Part shown: positions 1 through 5,765 of the stretch, one piece after another
How positions within the stretch are numbered: position 1 is the stretch's first letter
Layout: each line of letters starts with the position of its first letter
DNA from: Chloroflexota bacterium
GTDB lineage: Bacteria > Chloroflexota > Dormibacteria > Dormibacterales > Dormibacteraceae
Length of the DNA stretch: 7,313 nt
Direction of reading: 5' to 3'
Assembly: GCA_005880175.1 (NCBI GenBank)
Contig: VBJR01000022.1
Coordinates: forward strand, 1 to 7,313
Made by a program: the position numbers and the translations under genes
The notes under the pieces: generated by a model
Database searches by the model: none
Seen by the model: only the letters and a program-made list of their open reading frames with translations
Told to the model about the DNA's origin: nothing

Positions 1-173
1 CCGTGCACGACATGATCCACCGCGCGGCCCTGGCCATGGAGGGCTACGAGGCCCGGCTGGGCCTGCTCGTCGCCGAGGAGCGCCGGCGCGAGGTGCGGGT
101 CGCCCTGGTGCGCGACCTCGCGGACATCCGGCGCCGGCTGGTGCGCCTGGAGCAGGAGGTGGCGCGGACCTGA
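1..173 (+). CDS. ylxM: YlxM-type putative DNA-binding protein, C-terminal fragment (5' end outside window)
   Basis: An open frame runs from base 3 to a TGA at 171-173 and gives 56 residues with no start in view that would make a full gene. It begins VHDMIHRAALAMEGYEARLG, which matches the end of the helix-turn-helix and following helix of YlxM (UPF0122) proteins, typically '(S)RQAV.D.I.R....L..YE.KLGL'. It continues as a charged helix rich in Arg and Glu. YlxM is a small protein of about 110 residues with a sigma-factor-like HTH, encoded just before ffh and thought to relate to the SRP pathway. The stop overlaps the ffh ATG by one base (TGATG), so the two are probably translationally coupled. 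The family call rests on motif memory and gene order. A different coiled-coil protein is possible but less likely. Confidence 0.72.
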   Translation, partial: VHDMIHRAALAMEGYEARLGLLVAEERRREVRVALVRDLADIRRRLVRLEQEVART

Positions 174-1525
174 TGTTCGAGAGCCTGAGCGACCGACTCG
201 GCACCGTGCTCAAGCGGCTGTCCGGGCGCGGCGTGCTCCGCCCCGAGGACGTCGAGGCGGCGCTGCGCGAGGTGCGCATGGCGCTGCTGGAGGCCGACGT
301 CAGCTACAAGGTGGTGAAGGTCTTCGGCGAGCGCGTCCGCGAGCAGCTCGTCGGCACCGAGCTGGCCGAGCACCTGACGGCCGCCCAGCAGGTCGTCAAG
401 GTCGTGCACGACGAGCTGATCGCGCTGCTCGGCGCCAACGACAGGGGCCTCCGCTACGCCGACCGGCCGCCCACCGTGGTGCTCCTGGCCGGCCTGCAGG
501 GCTCCGGCAAGACCACCACCGCGGTCAAGCTCGCGCTGCACGCCCGCCGCGACGGGCACCGGCCGATGGTGGTCGGCCTGGACCTCCGCCGGCCCGCCGC
601 CGTGGAGCAGCTCCGCGTCCTGGCCGAGCGCGAGAAGGTCGCGTTCTACTCCGCCCAGGGGGCGGTCGAGGACATCGCCCGCCAGGCGCTGGCCGAGGCC
701 GCCCGGCTCGGCGACGACGTGGTCATCCTGGACACCGCCGGCCGCCTCGCCCTCGACGAGGAGCTGATGGACGAGCTGCGCCGGGTGCGGGCCGCGGTGC
801 CCGTCGGCGAGTCGCTGTTCGTCGCCGACTCGATGACCGGCCAGGAGGCGGTGACCGTCGGCTCCGCGTTCCACGACGCGATCGGGATCGACGGCGTGAT
901 CCTCACCAAGCTCGACGGCGACGCCCGGGGCGGCGCCGCGCTGTCCCTGAAGTACGCGACCGGCCAGACGGTGCGGTTCGCCGGCATCGGGGAGAAGCCG
1001 GCCGACCTCGAGGTGTTCCACGCCGACCGCATGGCCTCCCGGATCCTGGGCATGGGCGATGTGCTCACGCTGATCGAGAAGGCCGAGCGGACCGTCGACA
1101 AGGAGCAGGCCAGGCAGGTCGAGCGGAACCTGCGCTCGGGCCACCTCACGTTCGACGACTTCCTGGTCCAGATCCAGCAGCTCCGGAGCATGGGCTCGGT
1201 CGCCAGCGTCATCGAGATGATGCCGGGCGCGGGCCAGCTCAAGGGCCAGCTGGGGGACACGGACCCGGAGGCGGAGGTGGACAGGATGGAGGCGATCATC
1301 CTGTCCATGACCCGGCGGGAGCGCGCCCGTCCGGACATCATCGACGGCTCACGGCGCCGGCGCATCGCCGCCGGCAGCGGCACGCAGGTGGCGGACGTCA
1401 ACCGCCTGCTGCGGGCCCGCGAGCAGATGCAGCAGCTGGTCAGGCAGTTCGGCCTGGGTGGCACGGGCGGCCGCAAGGGGCGCCGGCGCGCCGGCCGGGG
1501 ATTGGGCCGCCTCCTGGGCGGCTGA
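173..1525 (+). CDS. ffh: Signal recognition particle protein Ffh (SRP54 GTPase)
   Basis: Ffh binds 4.5S/SRP RNA and hydrophobic signal sequences on nascent chains, then docks with FtsY at the membrane in a GTP-dependent cycle. At 450 residues it has the usual length. Order: N-domain helical bundle (about 1-90), G-domain with P-loop GLQGSGKT (107-114), [11 protein letters not shown] (137-147), DTAGRL (187-192), [10 protein letters not shown] (245-254) and a [12 protein letters not shown] closing loop (271-282), then the methionine-bearing M-domain (about 320-427) with the SRP-RNA-binding stretch [16 protein letters not shown] (389-404). The C-terminus is a basic Gly/Arg tail (431-450). The ATG at 173 overlaps the ylxM stop, and AGGAGGT at 154-160 lies 12 bases upstream. 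The loop between the RPAA motif and the next helix is shorter than in many homologues, but no key GTPase motif is lost. Confidence 0.98.
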   Translation: MFESLSDRLGTVLKRLSGRGVLRPEDVEAALREVRMALLEADVSYKVVKVFGERVREQLVGTELAEHLTAAQQVVKVVHDELIALLGANDRGLRYADRPPTVVLLAGLQGSGKTTTAVKLALHARRDGHRPMVVGLDLRRPAAVEQLRVLAEREKVAFYSAQGAVEDIARQALAEAARLGDDVVILDTAGRLALDEELMDELRRVRAAVPVGESLFVADSMTGQEAVTVGSAFHDAIGIDGVILTKLDGDARGGAALSLKYATGQTVRFAGIGEKPADLEVFHADRMASRILGMGDVLTLIEKAERTVDKEQARQVERNLRSGHLTFDDFLVQIQQLRSMGSVASVIEMMPGAGQLKGQLGDTDPEAEVDRMEAIILSMTRRERARPDIIDGSRRRRIAAGSGTQVADVNRLLRAREQMQQLVRQFGLGGTGGRKGRRRAGRGLGRLLGG

Positions 1526-1532
1526 AGGAGGA
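1525..1532 (+). promoter_or_regulatory. Strong Shine-Dalgarno for rpsP, fixing a TTG start
   Basis: AAGGAGGA lies across the ffh stop and ends 9 bases before TTG at 1542. It is an extended match to the anti-SD and the best ribosome-binding site in the window. The S16 N-terminus (VKIRLRRMG) is in frame directly after this TTG, so TTG 1542 is the initiation codon. An upstream in-frame position inside ffh would add residues that no S16 carries. Confidence 0.8.
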
Positions 1533-1541
1533 CTCACGACA

Positions 1542-1829
1542 TTGGTCAAGATCAGGCTCAGGCGGATGGGGGCCAAGCGACGGCCTTTCTATCGCCTGGT
1601 GATCGCCGACGCGCGGTCCCCGCGTGACGGCAGGTTCATCGAACAGGTCGGCTACTACAACCCGCTGACGGAGCCGGCCACCGTGAAGATCGACGAAGAG
1701 AAAGTGGTCCGCTGGCTCAGCCAGGGCGCCCAGCCCTCGGACTCGGCCAAGATCCTTCTCAGGAGGGAGGGCATCCTTGAGCGCTATGCAGCGTCGCGAA
1801 AGTCCGGATCGACCGCCGTTCAGGCGTAG
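1542..1829 (+). CDS. rpsP: 30S ribosomal protein S16
   Basis: S16 is a primary-assembly protein of the 30S body. The product is 95 residues (family usually 75-95). It opens with [20 protein letters not shown] and continues with [17 protein letters not shown] (29-45), [10 protein letters not shown] (58-67) and ILLRREGI (71-78), all hallmark S16 segments. The start is TTG, supported by the strong SD just upstream; no ATG or GTG gives a correct N-terminus. The gene follows ffh after 16 bases, and its last 17 codons overlap the start of the KH-domain gene in another frame, so the two are likely translationally coupled. The C-terminal tail after about residue 83 ([12 protein letters not shown]) is variable in the family and here sits in the overlap. 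Confidence 0.97.
   Translation: MVKIRLRRMGAKRRPFYRLVIADARSPRDGRFIEQVGYYNPLTEPATVKIDEEKVVRWLSQGAQPSDSAKILLRREGILERYAASRKSGSTAVQA
1761..1770 (+). promoter_or_regulatory. Shine-Dalgarno for khpA, embedded in rpsP
   Basis: AGGAGGGAGG inside the rpsP coding sequence sits 6 bases before TTG 1777 and 15 bases before the alternative ATG 1786. The short spacing favours TTG 1777 as the khpA start. The site encodes LRREG of S16 at the same time, so this stretch is constrained in both roles. Confidence 0.6.
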
Positions 1830-2184
1830 CTACGGCGGCCCGTCGGGTGGCGGCGGGTACCGCGGAGGTGGCGGCGGGCGGGACCGCGACGGCGGCTTCC
1901 GCCGGCCCTCGTATGGCGGCGGGCCTCCCGGGCCGGCCATCGACTACAAGGCGCTGGTCGAGTACGTCGCCCGGACGGTCGCGGACAAGCCGGCCGAGGT
2001 GGACGTGATCTCGATCGACCGTGGCCGCGGCACCGTCGCGATCAAGGTCAAGATGGCCGACGAGGACATGGGCCGCCTGATCGGAAAGGCCGGCCGCAAC
2101 ATCGAGGCGCTCCGGATGCTCGTCCGCGTCGCGTCGTTGCGCGAGCGGAAGCGGGTGTTCGTGGACCTGGCGACGGGGCGCTAG
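1777..2184 (+). CDS. khpA: KhpA-type KH-domain RNA-binding protein with a Gly/Arg/Tyr-rich N-terminal extension
   Basis: KhpA (YlqC, UPF0109) is a small single-KH protein that binds RNA, often with KhpB/Jag, and is commonly encoded next to rpsP. Residues 55-135 form the full KH protein: [18 protein letters not shown], a beta-strand pair, then [17 protein letters not shown] with the GxxG loop GKAG (103-106), and a final basic strand RKRVFVDL. Family members are about 75-80 residues; this one is 135. The extra N-terminal 54 residues are low-complexity, rich in Gly, Arg, Tyr and Pro, with [15 protein letters not shown] and PSYGGG. No in-frame ATG, GTG or TTG occurs after ATG 1786 until inside the KH domain, so the extension looks real. 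The first 17-18 codons overlap rpsP by 53 bases. The role of the extension is unknown; extra RNA contact or condensate behaviour is only a possibility. Confidence 0.9.
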   Translation: MSAMQRRESPDRPPFRRSYGGPSGGGGYRGGGGGRDRDGGFRRPSYGGGPPGPAIDYKALVEYVARTVADKPAEVDVISIDRGRGTVAIKVKMADEDMGRLIGKAGRNIEALRMLVRVASLRERKRVFVDLATGR

Positions 2185-2193
2185 CGAGAGACC

Positions 2194-2685
2194 ATGATCC
2201 GCGTCGGTCAGGTGGTGGGTGCGTTCGGCACCGCGGGGGCTGTCAAGGTTCGCTCCTTGACGGACTTCGCGGACCGCTTCGCGCCCGGCGCCGAGCTGAC
2301 CCTGGAGGGCGCCAGCCGCCGGGTCGAGTGGAGCCGCCAGCAGGCGACGGGCCTGGTGGTGAAGCTGGCCGGCGTGGACGACCGCACGGCGGCCCAGGCC
2401 CAGCGCGGCCGGTACCTCGAGGTGCCGGCGGAGTCGCTGCGGCCGCTGCCGGCCGGGCGCTGGTACCACCACGACCTGGTCGGGCTGGCCGTGCGCAGCG
2501 AGAGCGGGCGCGACGTGGGCACCCTCACCGAGGTGATGGACCCGCCGGCCAACGACGTGTGGGTGGCGAAGCGGGACGGTGCCGAGGTGCTGATCCCCGT
2601 GATCCCCGACGCGATCGTCCGCGTGGACATGGACGCCCGCACCGTCACCGTGGCCGACTGGGTGCTCGACGCGGAGGAGGCGTAG
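2194..2685 (+). CDS. rimM: Ribosome maturation factor RimM
   Basis: RimM binds S19 and helps mature the 30S head, and it typically pairs with trmD. The 163-residue product has the usual size and two-part plan. The N-terminal beta-barrel holds IRVGQVVGAFGTAGAVKVRS (2-21) and a GRYLEVP strand (72-78). The C-terminal PRC-barrel opens with WYHHDLVGLAV (90-100) and includes PPANDVWVAKR and EVLIPVIPDAIVRVD (131-145). The ATG at 2194 follows the khpA stop by 9 bases, with only a weak purine run (GCGAGAG) as ribosome-binding site, so it may depend on coupling to khpA translation. Its stop abuts the trmD start. Confidence 0.96.
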   Translation: MIRVGQVVGAFGTAGAVKVRSLTDFADRFAPGAELTLEGASRRVEWSRQQATGLVVKLAGVDDRTAAQAQRGRYLEVPAESLRPLPAGRWYHHDLVGLAVRSESGRDVGTLTEVMDPPANDVWVAKRDGAEVLIPVIPDAIVRVDMDARTVTVADWVLDAEEA

Positions 2686-3339
2686 GTGCGCTTCGACCTC
2701 GTCAGCATCTTCCCGGAGGTCTTCGAGCCGGTGTTCCGGCAGGGCGTCGTCGGCCGCGCGATCGCGCGCGGTCTCCTGTCCCTGCACGCCCACGACCTCC
2801 GCGACTACACCACCGACCGGCATCGCCAGGTCGACGACGCGCCCTTCGGGGGCGGCGCCGGCATGGTGATGAAGCCGGAGCCGATCTTCGCCGCGGTCGA
2901 GGCGCTGCGGGCCCGCAACTCCGGGCCGGTGGTGCTGATGGAGCCGTGGGGCGAGCCCCTGACCCAGGACCTCGCGCGTGAGCTGGCGCGCGAGCCCGGG
3001 CTGATCGTGGTCTGCGGGCGCTACGAGGGCGTGGACGACCGCGTCCGCGCGGCGCTGGCGGAACGCGAGGTGTCGATCGGCGACTACGTGCTCAGCGGCG
3101 GCGAGCTGCCGGCCATGGTCCTCGTGGACGCGGTGGCGCGGCTGGTTCCCGGCGTCCTGGGCGACGAGGCCTCCCTGGAGCAGGACGCCGTCGCGTCCGG
3201 CGGAGGCTACCCGCAGTTCACCAGGCCCGCCGAGTGGCGCGGCCTCCAGGTCCCCGAAGTGCTGCTCTCCGGCAACCACGCCGAGATCGCCCACTGGCGC
3301 CGAGCGCACGCCAGGGCCACCTTTGCAGAAAGGAAATAG
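2686..3339 (+). CDS. trmD: tRNA (guanine37-N1)-methyltransferase TrmD
   Basis: TrmD transfers methyl from S-adenosylmethionine to N1 of G37 beside the anticodon and so prevents +1 frameshifting. It is a SPOUT (trefoil-knot) dimer. Seen here: [15 protein letters not shown] (1-15), [17 protein letters not shown] (50-66), [11 protein letters not shown] (110-120), the knot stretch [14 protein letters not shown] (131-144) and the likely catalytic Asp148 in VLVDAVAR. The C-terminal tRNA-binding part has YPQFTRP and [12 protein letters not shown] (190-201). The GTG start at 2686 immediately follows the rimM stop, and GGAGGAGG (2673-2680) inside rimM is its SD. At 217 residues it is shorter than the common 230-255: it stops about 15 residues after the GNHAEI motif and lacks much of the last helix. 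It could be functional or slightly truncated. Confidence 0.97.
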   Translation: MRFDLVSIFPEVFEPVFRQGVVGRAIARGLLSLHAHDLRDYTTDRHRQVDDAPFGGGAGMVMKPEPIFAAVEALRARNSGPVVLMEPWGEPLTQDLARELAREPGLIVVCGRYEGVDDRVRAALAEREVSIGDYVLSGGELPAMVLVDAVARLVPGVLGDEASLEQDAVASGGGYPQFTRPAEWRGLQVPEVLLSGNHAEIAHWRRAHARATFAERK

Positions 3340-3341
3340 CA

Positions 3342-3773
3342 ATGAACGTCATCGACCAGCTCGAGAAGGAGCAGCAGAAGGAGGCGATTCCCGAGCTCCG
3401 TCCGGGCGACACCGTCCGTGTCCACGCCAAGGTGGTGGAGGGCACGCGGGAGCGCATCCAGGTCTTCGAGGGCCTGGTGATCCGGGTCACGGGCGGAGGC
3501 CTGCGCCAGAACGTCACGGTGCGCCGCGTCACGCACGGCGTCGGCGTGGAGCGCACGTTCCTCGTGCACTCGCCGCGTATCGACAAGATCGAGGTGATGC
3601 GCCACGGCCAGGTCCGGCGGGCGCGCCTGTACTACCTGCGCGGCCGGGTGGGCAAGGCGGCGCGCCTGCGCGAGCGCCGGGACGAGGGCACGGGCACCAG
3701 GGCGGAGGCGATGCGCGCCCGGGCCGCGCGGGCCCGGGGCGAGTCCGCGGACGAGGACGCGGGGGACGAGTAG
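3342..3773 (+). CDS. rplS: 50S ribosomal protein L19 with extended C-terminal tail
   Basis: L19 sits at the 30S-50S interface. The core (1-112) is typical: [18 protein letters not shown] (17-34), [10 protein letters not shown] (38-47), [16 protein letters not shown] (58-73), [10 protein letters not shown] (76-85) and [20 protein letters not shown]. The family usually ends near here (about 115 residues). This protein has 143 because of an extra tail of about 31 residues: first Ala/Arg-rich, then acidic ([11 protein letters not shown]). The ATG at 3342 is 2 bases after the trmD stop, with AAAGGA (3329-3334) 7 bases upstream as SD. This SD lies in the last codons of trmD, so coupling is likely. 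It is the last gene of the packed block. Confidence 0.97.
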   Translation: MNVIDQLEKEQQKEAIPELRPGDTVRVHAKVVEGTRERIQVFEGLVIRVTGGGLRQNVTVRRVTHGVGVERTFLVHSPRIDKIEVMRHGQVRRARLYYLRGRVGKAARLRERRDEGTGTRAEAMRARAARARGESADEDAGDE

Positions 3774-3777
3774 AGGC

Positions 3778-3826
3778 GGCGCCCGGCGTCTCGACGGGAC
3801 GGGTTGTCCCCGACGGCGCCGGCGCC
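3778..3826 (+). repeat. Nested inverted repeats between rplS and rnhB; possible U-less terminator or attenuator
   Basis: GGCGCC (3778-3783) can pair with GGCGCC at 3821-3826 or at 3815-3820. CGTC (3787-3790) can pair with GACG (3812-3815). The centre is a perfect 5-bp hairpin, GGGAC (3796-3800) with GTCCC (3806-3810), around loop GGGTT. No T-run follows, so it is not a classic Rho-independent terminator, but GC-rich stems without a U-tract are common at gene ends in high-GC bacteria. It starts 4 bases after the rplS stop and overlaps the proposed rnhB -35 box, so it could end the upstream transcript or tune the downstream one. In such GC-rich DNA some pairing is expected by chance. Confidence 0.4.
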
Positions 3827-3832
3827 TAGCCT
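3804..3832 (+). promoter_or_regulatory. Putative sigma70-type promoter for rnhB-yraN
   Basis: TTGTCC (3804-3809) and TAGCCT (3827-3832) are separated by exactly 17 bases. The first matches 4 of 6 positions of TTGACA, and the second fits the TANNNT -10 pattern of actinobacteria. The rnhB ATG begins 10 bases after the -10, so a normal transcription start would leave an untranslated leader of only a few bases. No Shine-Dalgarno lies before the ATG, which agrees with near-leaderless translation. The site is inferred from sequence only. Confidence 0.5.
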
Positions 3833-3842
3833 TGTCCACGCC

Positions 3843-4490
3843 ATGACTGCCGTTCGCCGCCGGACCCGCCGGCCGCAGCTCTGGGCGTCGGAGCGCACGG
3901 CCCGGGAGATGGGCTACCAGATGGTCGCCGGCATCGACGAGGTCGGCCTGGGCCCGCTCGCCGGGCCGGCCGTCGCCGCCGCCGTCGTGCTGCCGATCGG
4001 CCTCCGGCTGCCCGGCCTGGACGACTCGAAGAAGATGAGGCCGGCGGACCGCGAGCGGGTGGCCGCCGCCATCCGGCGCCACGCGGTGGCGTTCGGCCTC
4101 GGCCTGGTGGGGCCGGAGGTGATCGACGGGGAGGGCCTGATCCGGGCCCGCCAGCTCGCGATGCGGCGGGCGGTCGAGAACCTCCCGCTGCCCCCGGAGT
4201 ACCTGCTGGTGGACGCCTGGGACGTGCCCGACCTGGCCGTGCCCCAGATGTGCGTGATCAAGGGCGACTCGGTCTGCGCCTCGATCATGGCGGCGAGTGT
4301 CGTCGCCAAGGTGCACCGGGACAACCTGATGATCGAGTACGACCGGCAGTACCCGGGCTACGGGTTCGCGGTCCACAAGGGGTACGCGACCCGGGCCCAC
4401 CAGGACGCCTTGCGAACCCTGGGCCCCAGCCCCATCCACCGGATGTCGTGGGCGCCGATCCGGGCCGTGCTGGCCGCCAACGCCATCTAG
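3843..4490 (+). CDS. rnhB: Ribonuclease HII
   Basis: RNase HII cuts 5' of ribonucleotides embedded in DNA and starts ribonucleotide excision repair. The 215-residue product has the catalytic set at expected spacing: D32-E33 (GIDEVG), D124 (LLVDA) and D142 (IKGDS); D124 to D142 is 18 residues, as between D108 and D126 of E. coli RNase HII. Also present: GPLAGPAVAAAVVLP (37-51), DDSKKM (60-65), AASVVAKVHRD (150-160), YPGYGFAVHKGY (170-181) and LGPSPIHR (193-200). Odd: the GRG junction-recognition motif after DEV reads GLG (35-37), so its Arg is Leu36. The basic N-terminal 25 residues are variable. The ATG at 3843 was chosen because it follows the -10 box directly. An in-frame TTG at 3804 would add 13 residues, but that codon is the -35 box and lacks an SD. 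The 3' end overlaps yraN. Confidence 0.95.
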   Translation: MTAVRRRTRRPQLWASERTAREMGYQMVAGIDEVGLGPLAGPAVAAAVVLPIGLRLPGLDDSKKMRPADRERVAAAIRRHAVAFGLGLVGPEVIDGEGLIRARQLAMRRAVENLPLPPEYLLVDAWDVPDLAVPQMCVIKGDSVCASIMAASVVAKVHRDNLMIEYDRQYPGYGFAVHKGYATRAHQDALRTLGPSPIHRMSWAPIRAVLAANAI

Positions 4491-4816
4491 CCCTCGGCCG
4501 GGAGGGCGAGCGCGCGGCCGCCGCGTTCCTGGCCCGGCGCGGCTACCGGGTGATCGCGACGCGGTTCCTGGCCCGGCGGGGCGAGATCGACCTGGTCTGC
4601 CGGCGCGGCGACCGCGTGGTGCTGGTCGAGGTCAAGACGCGGAGCTCGGACGCGTTCGGGGCGCCCGCCGAGGCGGTGGACGCCCGCAAGCAGCGGGCGC
4701 TGCGCGCCGCGGCGGCGGAGTACCGGGCGCTCGCCGGCTGGCGAGGGCCGATCGACTTCGCGGTCGTCGCGATCCGCGCGGGCGCCGAGCCAGAGCTCAT
4801 CGAGGACCCGTTCTGA
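4448..4816 (+). CDS. yraN: YraN family protein (UPF0102), nuclease-like fold
   Basis: YraN proteins are small soluble proteins with a PD-(D/E)XK-like nuclease fold; their role is not settled. They are often encoded just after rnhB. Signature parts: LALGREGERAAAAFLARRGY (14-33), RRGEIDLV (43-50), VVLVEVKTRSS (57-67) with the E..D...E.K residues of the fold (E46, D48, E61, K63), and AVDARKQRALRAAA (76-89). The start is uncertain. GTG 4448 is the only conventional start close to the conserved N-terminus; it gives 122 residues, a usual length, but overlaps rnhB by 43 bases and has no clear SD. No ATG, GTG or TTG lies between it and the conserved LGREGE. Translation is probably coupled to rnhB. 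Actinobacteria often have yifB and dprA next; here they are absent. Confidence 0.9.
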   Translation: MGADPGRAGRQRHLALGREGERAAAAFLARRGYRVIATRFLARRGEIDLVCRRGDRVVLVEVKTRSSDAFGAPAEAVDARKQRALRAAAAEYRALAGWRGPIDFAVVAIRAGAEPELIEDPF

Positions 4817-4884
4817 CCCCTCACGTCTTTGTAAAGGCCCGTCGCCGCGGGCGAGGTCACAGGCTCTTGCCGGGAAGCCGGGAC

Positions 4885-4898
4885 TAGACTGTCCTGCC
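4885..4898 (+). promoter_or_regulatory. Putative -10 box with near-zero leader for the alpha/beta hydrolase gene
   Basis: TAGACT (4885-4890) is a good TANNNT-type -10 box, and the GTG start of the hydrolase begins 8 bases after its last base. A transcript starting at the usual distance would begin at or next to the G of GTG, giving a leaderless mRNA. No Shine-Dalgarno precedes the GTG. I do not see a convincing -35 at 16-19 bases upstream. The box and the following GTCC resemble the arrangement before rnhB (TAGCCT, then GTCC after one base). Confidence 0.5.
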
Positions 4899-5765
4899 GT
4901 GCGCCATCGCGCCACGCTCGACGTCAACGGACACGCCTTCGACATCGCGTACCAGGTAGGGGGGGAGGGACCGCCGCTGCTCCTGATCCACGGCCTCGGC
5001 GCGTCGTCGATGGCGTGGCACTTCCAGCTGGAGCGGCTGGCCGAGGGGCACCGCGTCTTCGCGATCGACCTCCCGGGTCACGGCGCCTCGCCGCCGCCGC
5101 CCGGGCCGGTGGACGGCGACCTGGCCGCCGACGTGGTCGTGGCATTCCTGGAGCAGGTCCTGGGCGGTCCGGCCGCGGTGGCCGGCCACTCGCTCGGCGG
5201 CGCGCTGGCCCTGCTGGTGACGCTCCGGCGGCCCCGGCTGGTCAGCGCCCTGGCGCTGGTCTCCAGCGCGGGGCTGGGCCGGGAGCTGTCGCTGTCCCTG
5301 CGCCTCATGTGCCTGCCCGGGGCCGACCGGCTGGTGGAGGTCGCCGGCCCCTGGCTGGTCCGGGCCGTCGGGCGCGTCGGCCCGCTGCGCCGGCGGTTCG
5401 CGGGCGGCGGCGCCGTCGACGTCCTGGCCCCCGTGCTGGCCGAGGCGCTCGACCTGTACCGCGAGCGGCACGCGATCCGCGCGTTCACCACCGCGCTGCG
5501 CGCCGTCGCCGGGATGCGCGGCCAGCGGGCCCGGTACGTCCTGGCCGACCGGCTCGGCGAGCTCGACGTGCCGGTGCTGGTCGTGTGGGGCAGCGGCGAC
5601 CGCGTGCTCCCGCTGGTCCACGGCCTGCGCGCGGCCGAGGCCGTTCGGGGCCGGTTCGAGGTGCTCGACTGCGGGCACTCGCCGATGCTGGAGGCGGCTG
5701 CCCGGTTCACCGAGGTGCTGCGCGAGTTCCTGGCCGGGGTCGCGCCGAGGCCCGCCCTTGCGTAG
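4899..5765 (+). CDS. Alpha/beta-fold hydrolase
   Basis: This 288-residue protein has the complete alpha/beta hydrolase layout: PLLLIHGLGASS with the oxyanion-hole HGLG (31-34), FAIDLPGHGAS (54-64), nucleophile elbow GHSLG with Ser98 (96-100), a helical cap region (about 125-210) rich in Arg and Leu, acid residue Asp234 in VVWGSGD, and His260 in DCGHSP. It has no signal peptide and is likely cytoplasmic or membrane-associated through its partner. The substrate cannot be predicted: the family includes esterases, lipases, lactonases, C-C hydrolases and haloperoxidase-like enzymes. The GTG at 4899 sits 8 bases after a -10 box and lacks an SD. An 8-base overlap links its stop to the next gene, so it probably acts with that membrane protein. 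Conserved start sequence upstream of GTG is not visible. Confidence 0.9.
   Translation: MRHRATLDVNGHAFDIAYQVGGEGPPLLLIHGLGASSMAWHFQLERLAEGHRVFAIDLPGHGASPPPPGPVDGDLAADVVVAFLEQVLGGPAAVAGHSLGGALALLVTLRRPRLVSALALVSSAGLGRELSLSLRLMCLPGADRLVEVAGPWLVRAVGRVGPLRRRFAGGGAVDVLAPVLAEALDLYRERHAIRAFTTALRAVAGMRGQRARYVLADRLGELDVPVLVVWGSGDRVLPLVHGLRAAEAVRGRFEVLDCGHSPMLEAAARFTEVLREFLAGVAPRPALA

Noticed and set aside
44..1144. Long minus-strand open frame (366 codons) opposite ffh
   Set aside because: It is a high-GC shadow of ffh: its protein is low-complexity, rich in Gly, Ala, Arg, Asp and His, with no recognisable motif, and it lies wholly opposite a conserved gene.
1844..1925. GGC/GGT/GGG-rich tract in khpA as a DNA repeat or assembly artefact
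   Set aside because: Codons vary among Gly codons and are interrupted by Arg, Tyr, Asp, Phe and Pro, the frame stays open and leads into an intact KH domain, so it reads as coding low complexity and not as a simple repeat.
1759..3342. Minus-strand open frame of 527 codons opposite khpA, rimM and trmD
   Set aside because: It spans three conserved plus-strand genes and has biased, motif-free composition (His, Asp, Arg, Val). Stop codons are rare in this frame because of GC content.
3207..4439. Minus-strand open frame of 410 codons opposite rplS and rnhB
   Set aside because: Same reasoning: it covers conserved genes and shows no domain or plausible start context.
4837..4852. Small hairpin GCCCG / CGGGC after yraN as a terminator
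   Set aside because: The stem is only 5 bp with a 6-base loop and no T-run follows. Such pairs occur often by chance at this GC content.
4867..4872. TTGCCG as a -35 box for the hydrolase promoter
   Set aside because: The spacer to TAGACT is only 12 bases, too short for a sigma70-type promoter.
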